Assembly: GCA_019694335.1 (NCBI GenBank)
Contig: JAIBCD010000011.1
Span: 1-64,000, forward strand
Length of the DNA stretch: 64,000 nucleotides
Direction: 5' to 3'
Origin: Rhodospirillaceae bacterium
GTDB lineage: Bacteria; Pseudomonadota; Alphaproteobacteria; Rhodospirillales; Rhodospirillaceae
In this document: positions 17,650 to 25,958 of the stretch, one piece after another
Numbering within the stretch: the first letter of the stretch is position 1
Layout: each line of letters starts with the position of its first letter
Notes under the pieces: model-generated
What the model was told of the DNA's origin: nothing
What the model saw: the letters and a program-made list of their open reading frames with translations, nothing else
Database searches by the model: none
Program-made: the position numbers and the translations under genes

Positions 17650-18726
17650 ATGCCCAAAATTCAGCAGCGCGGTCCTCACCAGTTTAGAGTGCAGTTTCGC
17701 CGAAACGGTGTTTCCGTCAGCGAGACATTCGAGACCCGGAAGGAAGCACAGGATTGGCTTCGCCTGACGGAAGGTAAGCTTACGGGTGGGGATTACGTTG
17801 ACCGTAAAGGTGCCCGTGCCACGACCTTACAGGAGGCCTGTGACTGGGCCATCGAGGGCAAGCATGCGGGGCTCGGCGCCAACGGCAAAAACCTCGAAGC
17901 TAAATGGCGCTATTGGAAGACCCAGGACCTGGGTCAATGGGCGCTCACCGCGATCCATGACTGGGACCTCATAGAATGGCGCAGGACGGTCCTGGACGAG
18001 GATAATGCCGAAGATGGGGAACTCGCCGGGCCGGAGGCTGATGGCGGTCCCCAGACCTGTATTCACCGCCTAAACGCCCTATCCAAACTGATCCAAATTT
18101 GGTCCCGGGCCCACAAGGTCCCCCTGGAGAACCCCGTCAAGCCGGGCGTTCGTCCCAAGAAACCCGACGGTCGTGACCGTAGGCTTTTCGAAGGAGAGGA
18201 AAAGCGCCTTTTAGACATTGCAAAAACGTCTTCACGTTCCTGGCTGCCCGCTGCGATTGCCATCTCTCTAGAAACCTGCGTTCGGCAGGGAGAACTCGCA
18301 GGGCTGGTATGGAGCCGGGTCGATCTCACATCCGCGCATCCTCACATCGATATTCCCAAGACCAAAAACGACCGCCCTCGACGCGTGCCTCTCTCAAAGA
18401 ACGCTGTAAAGGCTTTCAAGTCGATCATGCCGAAAGGTAAGTCTTCGGAATTCGCGGCAAAAACCGTTCTTGGTGTGGAGACGTCGAGGGGCATCATCCA
18501 CGCTTACCGCGAAGTCGTGAATGAAGAGAAATTTCCTGACTTCCGTTGGCATGATCTGCGGCATGAAGCGATTTCACGTCTCTTTGAAAATACCGATCTG
18601 CGTGACCACGAAATCATGGCTATCACCGGCCACCTCACCCCGGCGATGCTAGCGCGATACACCCATCTTCGTTCAGACCGTTTTGCCGCCCGACTGCCCG
18701 GCGGTAAACAACATCGGGCAGCTTAG
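17650..18726 (+). CDS. int: Tyrosine-type site-specific integrase
   Basis: A 358-residue phage-type tyrosine recombinase that would excise and insert the island at tRNA-Gly. The N-terminal half holds an arm-binding and a SAM-like core-binding domain. The catalytic domain shows the first Arg in ETCVRQGELAGLVW, HDLRHEAISRLFE (His-x-x-Arg) and ITGHLTPAMLARYTHL (second His and nucleophilic Tyr). All catalytic residues are present, so the enzyme may be active. It lies just inside the tRNA repeat, as is usual for tRNA-targeted islands. Confidence 0.95.
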   Translation: MPKIQQRGPHQFRVQFRRNGVSVSETFETRKEAQDWLRLTEGKLTGGDYVDRKGARATTLQEACDWAIEGKHAGLGANGKNLEAKWRYWKTQDLGQWALTAIHDWDLIEWRRTVLDEDNAEDGELAGPEADGGPQTCIHRLNALSKLIQIWSRAHKVPLENPVKPGVRPKKPDGRDRRLFEGEEKRLLDIAKTSSRSWLPAAIAISLETCVRQGELAGLVWSRVDLTSAHPHIDIPKTKNDRPRRVPLSKNAVKAFKSIMPKGKSSEFAAKTVLGVETSRGIIHAYREVVNEEKFPDFRWHDLRHEAISRLFENTDLRDHEIMAITGHLTPAMLARYTHLRSDRFAARLPGGKQHRAA

Positions 18727-18768
18727 GCAGGCCGCCGTGCACGGGATCGTATGCAATGCGCAGATTCA

Positions 18769-19290
18769 TCAGGCGGAAAAGGATTCCCGCTGCGCCTGAA
18801 CTTTCCGCCAGCCGTAGGGAGTAAGTCCTGCCGGCTTGAAAATCGACAGAACGACAGCCGAGAGTCCGACGACAAGCGCGCCCGCTGAGGCGACAATAAG
18901 TTGAATGCGTTGACCGTAGAATTGGTCTGGTGCCAAGGCCGAGACCTTTACCGCATCGGCCATCGCTGCGATTGGTTGCGTATGTAGCATTAGAACTGCA
19001 ACTGCGAGCATGGTAAGTGCGAGTTTGACCACGACCCAATAGTGGCGAATCAGGCCCCATGGCGTGAGCAAGGACTGGATAACGCCCGTCAAAAGAGCGC
19101 CGACACACAGCGGAACAATGACCGCCGTCGTGCCAACATTCATCGCAATATAGGAGGCGCGGACAATTTCAGAATCGCGGTGGAAAGCGCCGGCGATCGC
19201 GAGCGCCAGAAATACGCCGATAGCGCCTACCAGGCCGACCGAAGTGCTGACATGAAGGGTCAACAGAAATTTTGTGAGCCCACGTCTCAT
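18769..19290 (-). CDS. DUF2269-like integral membrane protein
   Basis: A 173-residue protein with four hydrophobic helices and short loops. Its N-terminus (KFLLTLHVSTSVGLVGAIGVFLAL) and HYWVVVKLALTML segment resemble DUF2269-like membrane proteins often found near metal-resistance genes. No catalytic or metal motif stands out. Its start overlaps the stop of the small gene at 19287 (ATGA), so the two are translated together. It is convergent with the integrase. Confidence 0.65.
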   Translation of the reverse strand: MRRGLTKFLLTLHVSTSVGLVGAIGVFLALAIAGAFHRDSEIVRASYIAMNVGTTAVIVPLCVGALLTGVIQSLLTPWGLIRHYWVVVKLALTMLAVAVLMLHTQPIAAMADAVKVSALAPDQFYGQRIQLIVASAGALVVGLSAVVLSIFKPAGLTPYGWRKVQAQRESFSA

Positions 19291-19454
19291 GGAGATGCGT
19301 GATGCTGCTCCAGGCCGCTGTGGTCAATCATGTGCGCCAGCCCGCCGCCACCAAAGAGGTGAATGCCAACGACGAGCGCGAGGGCAAGAACGGCAATCAC
19401 GCCTAATGCTTTCACCCAGCGAGGCGCGCCAGGATATTCAGGAGACGTTGTCAT
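19287..19454 (-). CDS. Small single-helix membrane protein
   Basis: A 55-residue protein starting at ATG 19454: short polar N-terminus with PGAPRWVKALG, one membrane helix (VIAVLALALVVGIHLF), a Gly run and a His/Met-rich tail (HMIDHSGLEQHHASP) that may bind metal. An AGGAGA-like ribosome binding site precedes it (complement of TCTCCT). Its TGA overlaps the ATG of the DUF2269-like gene. The function is unknown; the context is copper resistance. Confidence 0.6.
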   Translation of the reverse strand: MTTSPEYPGAPRWVKALGVIAVLALALVVGIHLFGGGGLAHMIDHSGLEQHHASP

Positions 19455-19477
19455 GTGGCTCTCCTTTCAAAAGAGCG

Positions 19478-19753
19478 CTAGCGGCTTGTTCTGCTGAGAA
19501 CATCGACCAATTCGGCGATCTTCTTTTTTTGTTCAGTGCTATTGCCAGAATCAATGGCGTGTTGAACGCAATGGCCGACATGATCGCGCAACACTTCCTC
19601 TTCGACCCTGCGCAGGGCGGCGCGGACCGCCGCAATCTGCGTTACGATGTCGATGCAATAGCGGTCTTCCTCGACCATGCCGGAGAGACCTCGGACTTGG
19701 CCCTCGATGCGGTTGAGGCGTTTGAGACAGGAGGCTTTGGTTTGTTTTTGCAT
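19478..19753 (-). CDS. csoR: CsoR-family copper-sensing repressor
   Basis: A 91-residue all-helical repressor of the CsoR/RcnR family. The [12 protein letters not shown] motif and the Cu(I) ligand set Cys-His-Cys are visible: Cys in RYCIDI, then His and Cys four residues apart in DHVGHC. This favours a Cu(I) sensor over RcnR or FrmR types. It probably releases the two operators at 19761-19815 when cytoplasmic copper rises, de-repressing the divergent copA gene. ATG 19753 is taken as the start because upstream codons run through the operator. Confidence 0.9.
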   Translation of the reverse strand: MQKQTKASCLKRLNRIEGQVRGLSGMVEEDRYCIDIVTQIAAVRAALRRVEEEVLRDHVGHCVQHAIDSGNSTEQKKKIAELVDVLSRTSR

Positions 19754-19760
19754 CCTTGAC

Positions 19761-19781
19761 ATATACCCCATGGGGGTATAT
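19761..19781. promoter_or_regulatory. CsoR operator 1
   Basis: A near-perfect palindrome, ATATACCCC-A-TGGGGGTATAT, of the known CsoR operator type (TATACCCC/GGGGTATA). It sits 7 bases upstream of the csoR start, placed for autorepression. Confidence 0.85.
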
Positions 19782-19796
19782 CTGGCAAGGGCAAAC

Positions 19797-19815
19797 ATAC
19801 CCCGTGGGGGTATAT
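19797..19815. promoter_or_regulatory. CsoR operator 2
   Basis: A second copy, ATACCCCG-TGGGGGTATAT, whose centre lies about 36 bases from that of operator 1 and 16 bases before the copA start. Two sites between divergent genes suggest joint control of csoR and copA. Confidence 0.85.
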
Positions 19816-19830
19816 GGACGGAGTCGACCA

Positions 19831-22266
19831 ATGGCTGGAAAGCACACGGATCACGATCACAGCGGGCATGCTCACCATGGGTATGACCACCACTCCCACA
19901 GCCATGAGCATCATGCGCCGCCCGCGCAAGCTAAGTCCGCGTGTTGCGCTCACCACGCTAAACCCGCGGCTCATGCGCATACCGTAAAGGACCCGGTGTG
20001 TGGGATGGATGTCGATCCCTCTACGGCCAAGCACAAAATGGATCACGCTGGCACGAGCTATTACTTCTGTTCGGCCGGCTGCCGCACGAAGTTTGAAAAC
20101 GACCCCGGCAAATATCTCGCCCCGCCCAAGCAAAAGGCTCCGGTTGCGGATGATGGCGCGATATATACCTGCCCGATGCACCCGGAAGTGCGTCAGGTCG
20201 GCCCCGGATCATGCCCGATCTGCGGCATGGCCTTGGAACCGCTAGCAGTAACAGCCGACAGCGGTCCTAATCACGAACTCGCCGATATGACGAAGCGCTT
20301 TTGGATTGGCTTGGTCCTGGCGCTCCCCGTCGTAGCGTTGGAGATGGGGGCACACCTCACGGACCTGCATCACATCATATCCGCGCAGCTTTCGACTTGG
20401 CTCCAGTTTGCATTCGCGACGCCTGTTGTGTTGTGGGCCGGATGGCCATTCTTCGTGCGCGGCTGGCAGTCGCTCCGTACGCTCAAGCTCAATATGTTCA
20501 CGCTCATCGCCATGGGTACAGGTGTCGCGTGGATCTACAGCGTGGTTGCGACTATTGCGCCCAACTTGTTTCCGGATGCTTTCCGTTCCGCGGAAGGCGC
20601 TGTTGCGGTCTATTTCGAGGCCGCGGCGGTCATCACCGTCCTCGTTCTTTTGGGTCAGGTCCTTGAGCTCCGTGCACGCGAGCAGACCTCCGGCGCCATT
20701 AAAGCCCTTCTGAAGCTCGCTCCGAAGGTTGCACGCAAGGTTCTCGCCGATGGCAGCGAAGAAGAAATCGACCTCGATCATGTGCAAATCCAAGATCGAT
20801 TGCGCGTGCGTCCCGGCGACAAGGTTCCGGTGGACGGAAAAGTCGTCGAAGGCCGCTCGGCTGTCGACGAAAGCATGGTCACCGGCGAGTCTATGCCTGT
20901 GACCAAGGAAGTCGGTTCTACCGTCATTGGCGGCACGATCAATCAATCTGGCAGTCTTGTGATCACTGCGGAGAAAGTTGGCAGCGAAACCATGCTCGCG
21001 CGGATCGTACAGATGGTCGCCGATGCGCAACGTAGCCGGGCGCCCATCCAGCGTATGGCCGATCAAGTGTCTGCGTGGTTTGTACCGCTCGTGATCTTCG
21101 TCGCAGCGGCGGCTTTCACCGCCTGGATGCTTTTTGGACCGGAACCGCGATTTACCTATGGGCTGGTCGCGGCGGTAGCCGTCCTCATCATCGCCTGTCC
21201 GTGTGCGCTGGGCTTGGCCACGCCGATGTCCATTATGGTGGGCGTTGGCAAAGGGGCGCAGCACGGTGTTTTGATCAAAAACGCCGAGGCGCTTGAGCGT
21301 ATGGAGAAGATCGACACGCTCGTTGTCGACAAGACCGGTACGCTGACGGAAGGCAAACCGAGCGTGACTTCGATCATCGCCGCCCAAGGTCACACGGAGA
21401 ATGATCTGCTGCGACTGGCGGCTGGCGTCGAACGTGCAAGCGAACATCCGTTGGCGCTTGCTATCGTGGCGGCCGCCGAAAAGCGGGGGATTACCATTCC
21501 CGCCGTCGCCGACTTTGACTCGCCGACCGGAAAAGGTGCTGTCGGCGTCGTTGATTCCCGGCGAATTGTCATCGGACAAGACGCCTTTTTGACAAGCCTT
21601 GGAATAAACGTGGCGGGCCTTCGTGCGCGCGCGGACGAGCTGCGCGCGGACGGTGCCACCGCGGTCTATGTCGGTGTAGACGGTCAGGCGGCAGGTATTC
21701 TCGCTATCGCCGATCCTATCAAGGCAACGACGGCGGAAGCCTTGGAAGCTCTGAAACAGGAGGGCGTCCATGTCGTGATGCTGACGGGCGACCACCGGAC
21801 GACGGCCGAAGCCGTCGCGCGCCGCCTCGGGATCACCGAGGTAGAAGCTCAAGTTCTGCCTGATCAGAAAAGCACCATCGTGCAACGCTTGAAAGCGCAA
21901 GGTCGTACCGTTGCCATGGCCGGCGACGGCGTAAACGATGCGCCGGCCCTTGCGGCTGCCGACGTTGGTATAGCCATGGGCACGGGTACAGATGTGGCCA
22001 TGGAAAGCGCTGGAGTCACGCTGGTCAAAGGTGATCTCACGGGAATTGTACGCGCGCGCCGCTTGTCGCAAGCGACCATGCGGAACATCCGTCAAAACCT
22101 GTTCTTTGCGTTTTTCTACAATGCAGCCGGCGTCCCAATTGCGGCTGGCGCGCTCTATCCCATGTTTGGGCTCTTACTCTCGCCCATCATCGCCGCCGCT
22201 GCGATGGCACTATCGTCTGTCAGCGTCATCGCCAATTCGCTGCGACTGCGTATGGTCAAGCTCTAG
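19831..22266 (+). CDS. copA: Cu(I)-exporting P1B-type ATPase
   Basis: An 811-residue copper-efflux ATPase. The N-terminus is His-rich ([21 protein letters not shown]), followed by a YHS domain ([10 protein letters not shown]...YYFCSAGC) and a heavy-metal-binding domain (YTCPMHPEV...[11 protein letters not shown]) instead of classical CxxC ferredoxin-like domains. The ATPase core shows TGES, the ion-binding [13 protein letters not shown], phosphorylation site [15 protein letters not shown] and [13 protein letters not shown] 19831 is chosen because the frame above it runs through the CsoR operators. Its end overlaps the convergent copD stop by 4 bases. Confidence 0.96.
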   Translation: MAGKHTDHDHSGHAHHGYDHHSHSHEHHAPPAQAKSACCAHHAKPAAHAHTVKDPVCGMDVDPSTAKHKMDHAGTSYYFCSAGCRTKFENDPGKYLAPPKQKAPVADDGAIYTCPMHPEVRQVGPGSCPICGMALEPLAVTADSGPNHELADMTKRFWIGLVLALPVVALEMGAHLTDLHHIISAQLSTWLQFAFATPVVLWAGWPFFVRGWQSLRTLKLNMFTLIAMGTGVAWIYSVVATIAPNLFPDAFRSAEGAVAVYFEAAAVITVLVLLGQVLELRAREQTSGAIKALLKLAPKVARKVLADGSEEEIDLDHVQIQDRLRVRPGDKVPVDGKVVEGRSAVDESMVTGESMPVTKEVGSTVIGGTINQSGSLVITAEKVGSETMLARIVQMVADAQRSRAPIQRMADQVSAWFVPLVIFVAAAAFTAWMLFGPEPRFTYGLVAAVAVLIIACPCALGLATPMSIMVGVGKGAQHGVLIKNAEALERMEKIDTLVVDKTGTLTEGKPSVTSIIAAQGHTENDLLRLAAGVERASEHPLALAIVAAAEKRGITIPAVADFDSPTGKGAVGVVDSRRIVIGQDAFLTSLGINVAGLRARADELRADGATAVYVGVDGQAAGILAIADPIKATTAEALEALKQEGVHVVMLTGDHRTTAEAVARRLGITEVEAQVLPDQKSTIVQRLKAQGRTVAMAGDGVNDAPALAAADVGIAMGTGTDVAMESAGVTLVKGDLTGIVRARRLSQATMRNIRQNLFFAFFYNAAGVPIAAGALYPMFGLLLSPIIAAAAMALSSVSVIANSLRLRMVKL

Positions 22267-23177
22267 AGAAGTTCGTAGGAGCCGCCGTCGGTGCTGAGAA
22301 CGTGCGTCAGCGCCCGCGGCGGCTCAACCAACGTCAGAGAGACCGCTGCGCCAAGGATCAGAACGATCAACGCATACTCTATTCTGATCACCTGTCGAAG
22401 AGCCCGGGCACCGTCCTGCGCACCAAGTTCAATGCGGGGCGTAAGAACAAGTTTGTTGTAAGCGGCCAAGGCTATAAGGAGGGCAAAAAGGCCAACCTTT
22501 GCAATTAGGCGATATCCGTACGCCGTGGACGTGAGAGCTTGCGGTGTTGCGAGTTGAATCCAGCTAATAACGACACCGCTGACAACAATCGCGCTGACGA
22601 ACACTACGGCGCGATAAGAAAAAGCGGCGATAACGGACGCATTGCTCACGAGATCAAGGTCGCGCAGGCCTTTATGCAGAGGATATAGCGCGCCGATCCA
22701 ATACGCTGCTCCGGCGAGATGGACCGCGACCGCAGTAGCAGCGAGCCAGGTGGGGGTTGTCGTGGCGGCATGCCCCGTCAGGAGGAAGCTGGCGATGCCG
22801 CCGAGAGCGCCAAAAAGCCAAAGCGGCCGTAGCTGCCATCTGTGCCCGCCCCAGAGGATGAACATCGCGGGCACGCCGAGTGCGGCACTGTGGCCCAAGG
22901 AGGTGCTGGCGGCGAGCGACCACGTATCCGGCGACCAAAGCGTTTCCGGGCCGCCCGCCATCATCTCAGAGCCGCCGAGGCCGACGGACGCAAGGAAGGA
23001 GAAAGCTGCCAGCAATGAAGTCGGCTGCCCCACTGCGCTGGCTGCGTCACGCAGCCTTTGCGGAAGTGGCGTGAGCACAGCAAACAGCGCTGAACCGCTG
23101 GTAATGAGCATGAGCGCGTAAAGCGCCCAGCGGTTAGCGGCGGCAAGGACGGCCCAATATGACAGCTCAGAGTCCAC
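22263..23177 (-). CDS. copD: CopD-family copper resistance membrane protein
   Basis: A 304-residue inner-membrane protein with eight hydrophobic helices. The family pattern is seen in [26 protein letters not shown] and [18 protein letters not shown], where conserved His and Trp residues sit near membrane ends. CopD works with CopC in copper handling across the inner membrane. It is the last gene of a leftward operon (CusF-like, copC, ycnI, copD) with 4-29 base gaps. Confidence 0.88.
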   Translation of the reverse strand: MDSELSYWAVLAAANRWALYALMLITSGSALFAVLTPLPQRLRDAASAVGQPTSLLAAFSFLASVGLGGSEMMAGGPETLWSPDTWSLAASTSLGHSAALGVPAMFILWGGHRWQLRPLWLFGALGGIASFLLTGHAATTTPTWLAATAVAVHLAGAAYWIGALYPLHKGLRDLDLVSNASVIAAFSYRAVVFVSAIVVSGVVISWIQLATPQALTSTAYGYRLIAKVGLFALLIALAAYNKLVLTPRIELGAQDGARALRQVIRIEYALIVLILGAAVSLTLVEPPRALTHVLSTDGGSYELL

Positions 23178-23206
23178 GGACCGGCCTCGCTAAAAGGATA
23201 AGATTA

Positions 23207-23659
23207 CTACGGCGCTTTGAGCGCCGTAACGGAGGCTGGGCGCTTGCTGCCCTTCGCTTCGACCCAGTCAGCGCGTGTCCCGTCAGCGAAAAATTGATGC
23301 GCCTTCCACATGATCTCCGCTCCCGACGCAGGATTTTGAGCGACAAAGGTGAGTTCGGCGCGCTGTTCTGGCGGGATCGATGTTTTCCAGACAATGGATG
23401 TCACGCGATCGCCCGCTTTCTTCATCTCGTAAGTGTCCGCGGCACCGTTCACCGACACGATCATCACGCCCGCAGGGATTTCAAGTTCAACCGACGTCGT
23501 TGCGGACTGACCCTCGGTGGGCACGCGTACAGTATAGGTAGTCTCGGTTCCGGGTGGCGCTTCCGCTGGTCGCACCGTGACGTGGGCAAACGCCATTGGG
23601 ATAGCAACAACGAACGTGGCGAAGAGAGCTGCACAGGGCAGCTTGAGCGAGCGGATCAT
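23207..23659 (-). CDS. YcnI/DUF1775 family periplasmic copper-binding protein
   Basis: A 150-residue exported protein: signal peptide (SLKLPCAALFATFVVAIPMAFA) then mature HVTVRPAEAPPGTETTY. The mature N-terminal His after cleavage and conserved HVTV start are hallmarks of YcnI-like proteins, which bind Cu(II) in a mono-histidine brace. ATG 23659 is chosen so that the signal peptide is intact; the longer frame from 23893 overlaps copC. It is often paired with CopC and CopD, as here. Confidence 0.85.
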   Translation of the reverse strand: MIRSLKLPCAALFATFVVAIPMAFAHVTVRPAEAPPGTETTYTVRVPTEGQSATTSVELEIPAGVMIVSVNGAADTYEMKKAGDRVTSIVWKTSIPPEQRAELTFVAQNPASGAEIMWKAHQFFADGTRADWVEAKGSKRPASVTALKAP

Positions 23660-23684
23660 GGAATCTCCCTGTTTCCGTTTCTGT

Positions 23685-24035
23685 TTACTTCGCGGCGGTG
23701 AAGGAAATGGCGCTATTGATGGGATGGCTGTCCGGTCCCACCACACGGCAGCCCAAGCTATAGCGGCCCGGTGAGAGTGGCTTTGCGATTGGGATATGGA
23801 GAACCATTCCATCCGCGTGCGGTTTGCCAATACTCGCAACGTCCATTCCGTCGGCCATGGTGAGCTTGCATGTCGCAGGCTGAACAGCTTCATCGAAGGT
23901 CAGCGTGATTTCCTTCGCGGCAGCGGCAAGGGTGCCGTCATTGGCGGGGTCCGACTTCACCAGCTCGGCGTGCGCGAAGGCCAGCGCCGGCGCGAGCGTG
24001 AGGGCAATAACCGTCAGTCCAAAGTGCTTTTTCAT
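23685..24035 (-). CDS. copC: CopC-family periplasmic copper-binding protein
   Basis: A 116-residue exported beta-barrel protein. After the signal peptide (LTVIALTLAPALAFA) the mature chain begins HAELVKSDPANDGT, with the N-terminal His of the Cu(II) site; a second family segment is GRYSLGCRVVGPDSHPINSAISF. CopC shuttles periplasmic copper and commonly works with CopD. It starts 4 bases after the CusF-like gene and lies 25 bases upstream of ycnI. Confidence 0.92.
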   Translation of the reverse strand: MKKHFGLTVIALTLAPALAFAHAELVKSDPANDGTLAAAAKEITLTFDEAVQPATCKLTMADGMDVASIGKPHADGMVLHIPIAKPLSPGRYSLGCRVVGPDSHPINSAISFTAAK

Positions 24036-24039
24036 GGGA

Positions 24040-24411
24040 CTACTTCTTCACCGGCTGGATCGTCTGGATTTCCGGCAAGCCGTCCTTATTCATGCTGACC
24101 ACGAACTCAATCTGAGCACCGGCCTGAACCGCCTTCAGGTCGACCGAGGGCGCCACAGCGAAGTCCATCTTCATCGCGGGCCATTTCAGGCTCGGGATCG
24201 GCTCATGAGAGATGTTCAGTTTGTGACCGGCGGCGTCCACGGAATTGACCACCCCGCGACCTTTCGTGCCCATTGCACTCTGGGCACCATGGTCATGATC
24301 GTGGTCAGCCGCGACTTGGATCAGACCAGTCATGGGGCGGTCGGCCGCGAAGGCCGGTGCGGTACTTATGGCGGCGAGGATAGCCACGACAGCGGCAGTG
24401 TACTTTTGCAT
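24040..24411 (-). CDS. CusF-like periplasmic copper-binding protein
   Basis: A 123-residue exported protein with a signal peptide (AVVAILAAISTAPAFA), a His/Asp linker (DHDHDHG) and a small OB-type domain: GVVNSVDAAGHKLNISHEPIPSLKWPAMKMDF. CusF binds Cu(I) through His, two Met and a Trp; here H (ISHEP), W (LKWPAMKM) and both Met are present. It is the first gene of the leftward copper operon and lies under the minus-strand ECF-type promoter at 24458-24486. Confidence 0.88.
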   Translation of the reverse strand: MQKYTAAVVAILAAISTAPAFAADRPMTGLIQVAADHDHDHGAQSAMGTKGRGVVNSVDAAGHKLNISHEPIPSLKWPAMKMDFAVAPSVDLKAVQAGAQIEFVVSMNKDGLPEIQTIQPVKK

Positions 24412-24457
24412 GGGAAAGGTCCTTATTCAGGGTCAAATCGGGTTCCGTGATATAAGG

Positions 24458-24486
24458 AGTACGCAGCCCGCTGGTGGACCCCTCGC
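24458..24486 (-). promoter_or_regulatory. ECF-type promoter motif for the CusF-copC-ycnI-copD operon
   Basis: Minus-strand copy of the 27-base pattern GCGAGGGG ... GGGCTGCGTACT. It aligns without gaps to motifs at 24485 and 25857. The upstream element overlaps that of the divergent promoter through the palindrome CCTCGCGAGG (24481-24490). Confidence 0.65.
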
Positions 24487-24513
24487 GAGGGTTCCGGCCG
24501 GGAGCTGCGTACT
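24485..24513 (+). promoter_or_regulatory. ECF-type promoter motif for the cnrYXH-like operon
   Basis: Pattern GCGAGGG ... GAGCTGCGTACT, located 27 bases before the first gene of the sigma operon. It would allow the ECF sigma factor to drive its own operon. It matches the copy at 25857 in about 25 of 30 positions. Confidence 0.65.
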
Positions 24514-24539
24514 TGATATGAAACCAACCGTAGATCGCC

Positions 24540-24824
24540 ATGCTGGAAAACGACCTAGAAAGCCTTAGAAATTCCCTTGCCGCCCCAGGCCTTGAAGGCC
24601 TGGAAGCTGGTATTTGGCAGAAGGTCGCGGCCGACCAGGAAGCGGCGCGGCTTCGGAAGATCGTCCTGACCTGTCAGGCGAGTGTCGTCGCTATGGTCAT
24701 TGCCGGCGGTATCGCTTTAAGCGGTGTGGCGCCGCGCAACGCCCAAGCCTCAATGGGCTTCGACGCATTTTCGCTGCGGTCTATACCTGCGCCGTCCACG
24801 CTCCTGCTTGGTAGCCATCAATGA
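24540..24824 (+). CDS. CnrY-like anti-sigma factor
   Basis: A 94-residue protein with a charged cytoplasmic N-terminus (LENDLESLRNSLAAPGLEGLEAGIW), one membrane helix (VVAMVIAGGIALSGVAP) and a short periplasmic tail. Length, topology and gene order (anti-sigma, sensor, sigma) match CnrY of the cnrYXH system; sequence identity cannot be judged here. It would hold the ECF sigma factor at the membrane until the sensor detects metal. Its stop overlaps the next start (ATGA). Confidence 0.7.
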   Translation: MLENDLESLRNSLAAPGLEGLEAGIWQKVAADQEAARLRKIVLTCQASVVAMVIAGGIALSGVAPRNAQASMGFDAFSLRSIPAPSTLLLGSHQ

Positions 24825-25261
24825 ATACGGCCAGGACGGCCATCGCCGTCGTCGTCCTTACTGTCGTGGCCATGGCGGCCGGCATTTGGGTCGGAACGCG
24901 GATCGATCAACCACACCAACATGGGGCGGTAGACGTTCACACCATCCTGCACACGCAGCTCGGCCTTTCGCCGGAGCAGGAGAAGAAAATCGAAGCAATC
25001 GAGGCAAAGTTTGCCTTGGACCGCAAAGACCTCGACGTACAAATGCGCGCCGCGAATCTCGAACTTGCGCGGGCTTTAGAAGCCGAGCGCGCCTACGGCG
25101 ACGCCGCAAAGACGGCCATTTCCCATTTCCATGCTGCGATGGCGAAGCTCCAGGAGCTAACCGTTGTGCATATTCTTGAGATGCGCGCCGTGCTGAGCCC
25201 GGACCAGGCCAATACGTTTGATAAGACCGTCCGTGAGGCACTCTCTGCGGACCCGCCCTAA
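24821..25261 (+). CDS. CnrX-like periplasmic metal sensor
   Basis: A 146-residue protein: one N-terminal membrane anchor (residues 7-25), then a helical periplasmic domain rich in coiled-coil pattern. Candidate ligands H40, H44, E61, H117 and M121 (VHTILHT, IEAKF, VVHILEM) fall at exactly the spacing of the published CnrX site (H42, H46, E63, H119, M123), offset by two. CnrX senses Ni(II)/Co(II), so the metal sensed here may not be copper even though the neighbours are copper genes. The stop and the sigma-factor start overlap (TAATG). Confidence 0.8.
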   Translation: MNTARTAIAVVVLTVVAMAAGIWVGTRIDQPHQHGAVDVHTILHTQLGLSPEQEKKIEAIEAKFALDRKDLDVQMRAANLELARALEAERAYGDAAKTAISHFHAAMAKLQELTVVHILEMRAVLSPDQANTFDKTVREALSADPP

Positions 25262-25836
25262 TGTCGGCGGCGGATCAGCCTGATGCGGTTCTGGCAAGTG
25301 ATGCTCAGAACGGCAACAGGCGGGCATTCGACCTGCTTGTCATTCGCCACAAGGCGCAAATCTACCGCATTGCCCGCCATTACATCGGCAACGCCGCCGA
25401 CGCTCTGGATATCGTGCAGGATACCTTCGTCGCGGCTTGGCTCGCGCTCGGAAGTTACGATAACGGACGGGACTTTGGCGCATGGCTGCGCACGATCGCA
25501 CTTAACAAATGCCGCGATTTCGGACGCCGTCAGGCGGTTCGGCGCAACGTAACACGGTTGTTCGGGCTGCTGGATGTTCGCGAGCGCACGGAACCCAGTG
25601 CAGATGTAATTGCCGAGAACGCTCAAACCGACAATCTACGGCTCCAAGCGCTCGATCGGGCAGTCGCAACTCTTCCCGCCGCACAGAAAGAAGTGATTGT
25701 CCTGACTGCTTTCGCCGGCCTCAGCCAGCAAGAGGTGGCCGCACAACTGGGGACCTCCGTGAAATCGGTGGAAATGAAGGTCAGGCGCGCCAAACAGCGC
25801 CTCGAGGAACTTCTGCGAAGCGACGGGATTCAATAG
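25261..25836 (+). CDS. CnrH-like ECF sigma factor
   Basis: A 191-residue sigma-70 family ECF factor. Region 2 is seen in AFDLLVIRHKAQIYRIARHY and DALDIVQDTFVAAWLAL; region 4 in LPAAQKEVIVLTAFAGLSQQEVAAQLGTSVKSVEMKVRRAKQRL. It lacks extra domains, is coupled to the sensor gene, and is followed after 120 bases by the multicopper oxidase, whose upstream region carries the same promoter motif as the sigma operon. Confidence 0.93.
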   Translation: MSAADQPDAVLASDAQNGNRRAFDLLVIRHKAQIYRIARHYIGNAADALDIVQDTFVAAWLALGSYDNGRDFGAWLRTIALNKCRDFGRRQAVRRNVTRLFGLLDVRERTEPSADVIAENAQTDNLRLQALDRAVATLPAAQKEVIVLTAFAGLSQQEVAAQLGTSVKSVEMKVRRAKQRLEELLRSDGIQ

Positions 25837-25856
25837 ATCCACGAAATGCTTTGCGC

Positions 25857-25885
25857 GCGAGGGGTTCGCCCGCGAGCTGCGTATT
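25857..25885 (+). promoter_or_regulatory. ECF-type promoter motif for the multicopper oxidase operon
   Basis: Third copy of the motif (GCGAGGGG ... GAGCTGCGTATT), directly after the sigma-factor gene and about 75 bases before the oxidase start. Spacing between the two conserved blocks is the same as in the other two copies. Confidence 0.65.
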
Positions 25886-25958
25886 TAAGGTAATGGGCTT
25901 GCAGGACGTGGGCGCCGGCCGCCGACGCTTTGCCTCAAATGTTAATGTGGATGCCGAT

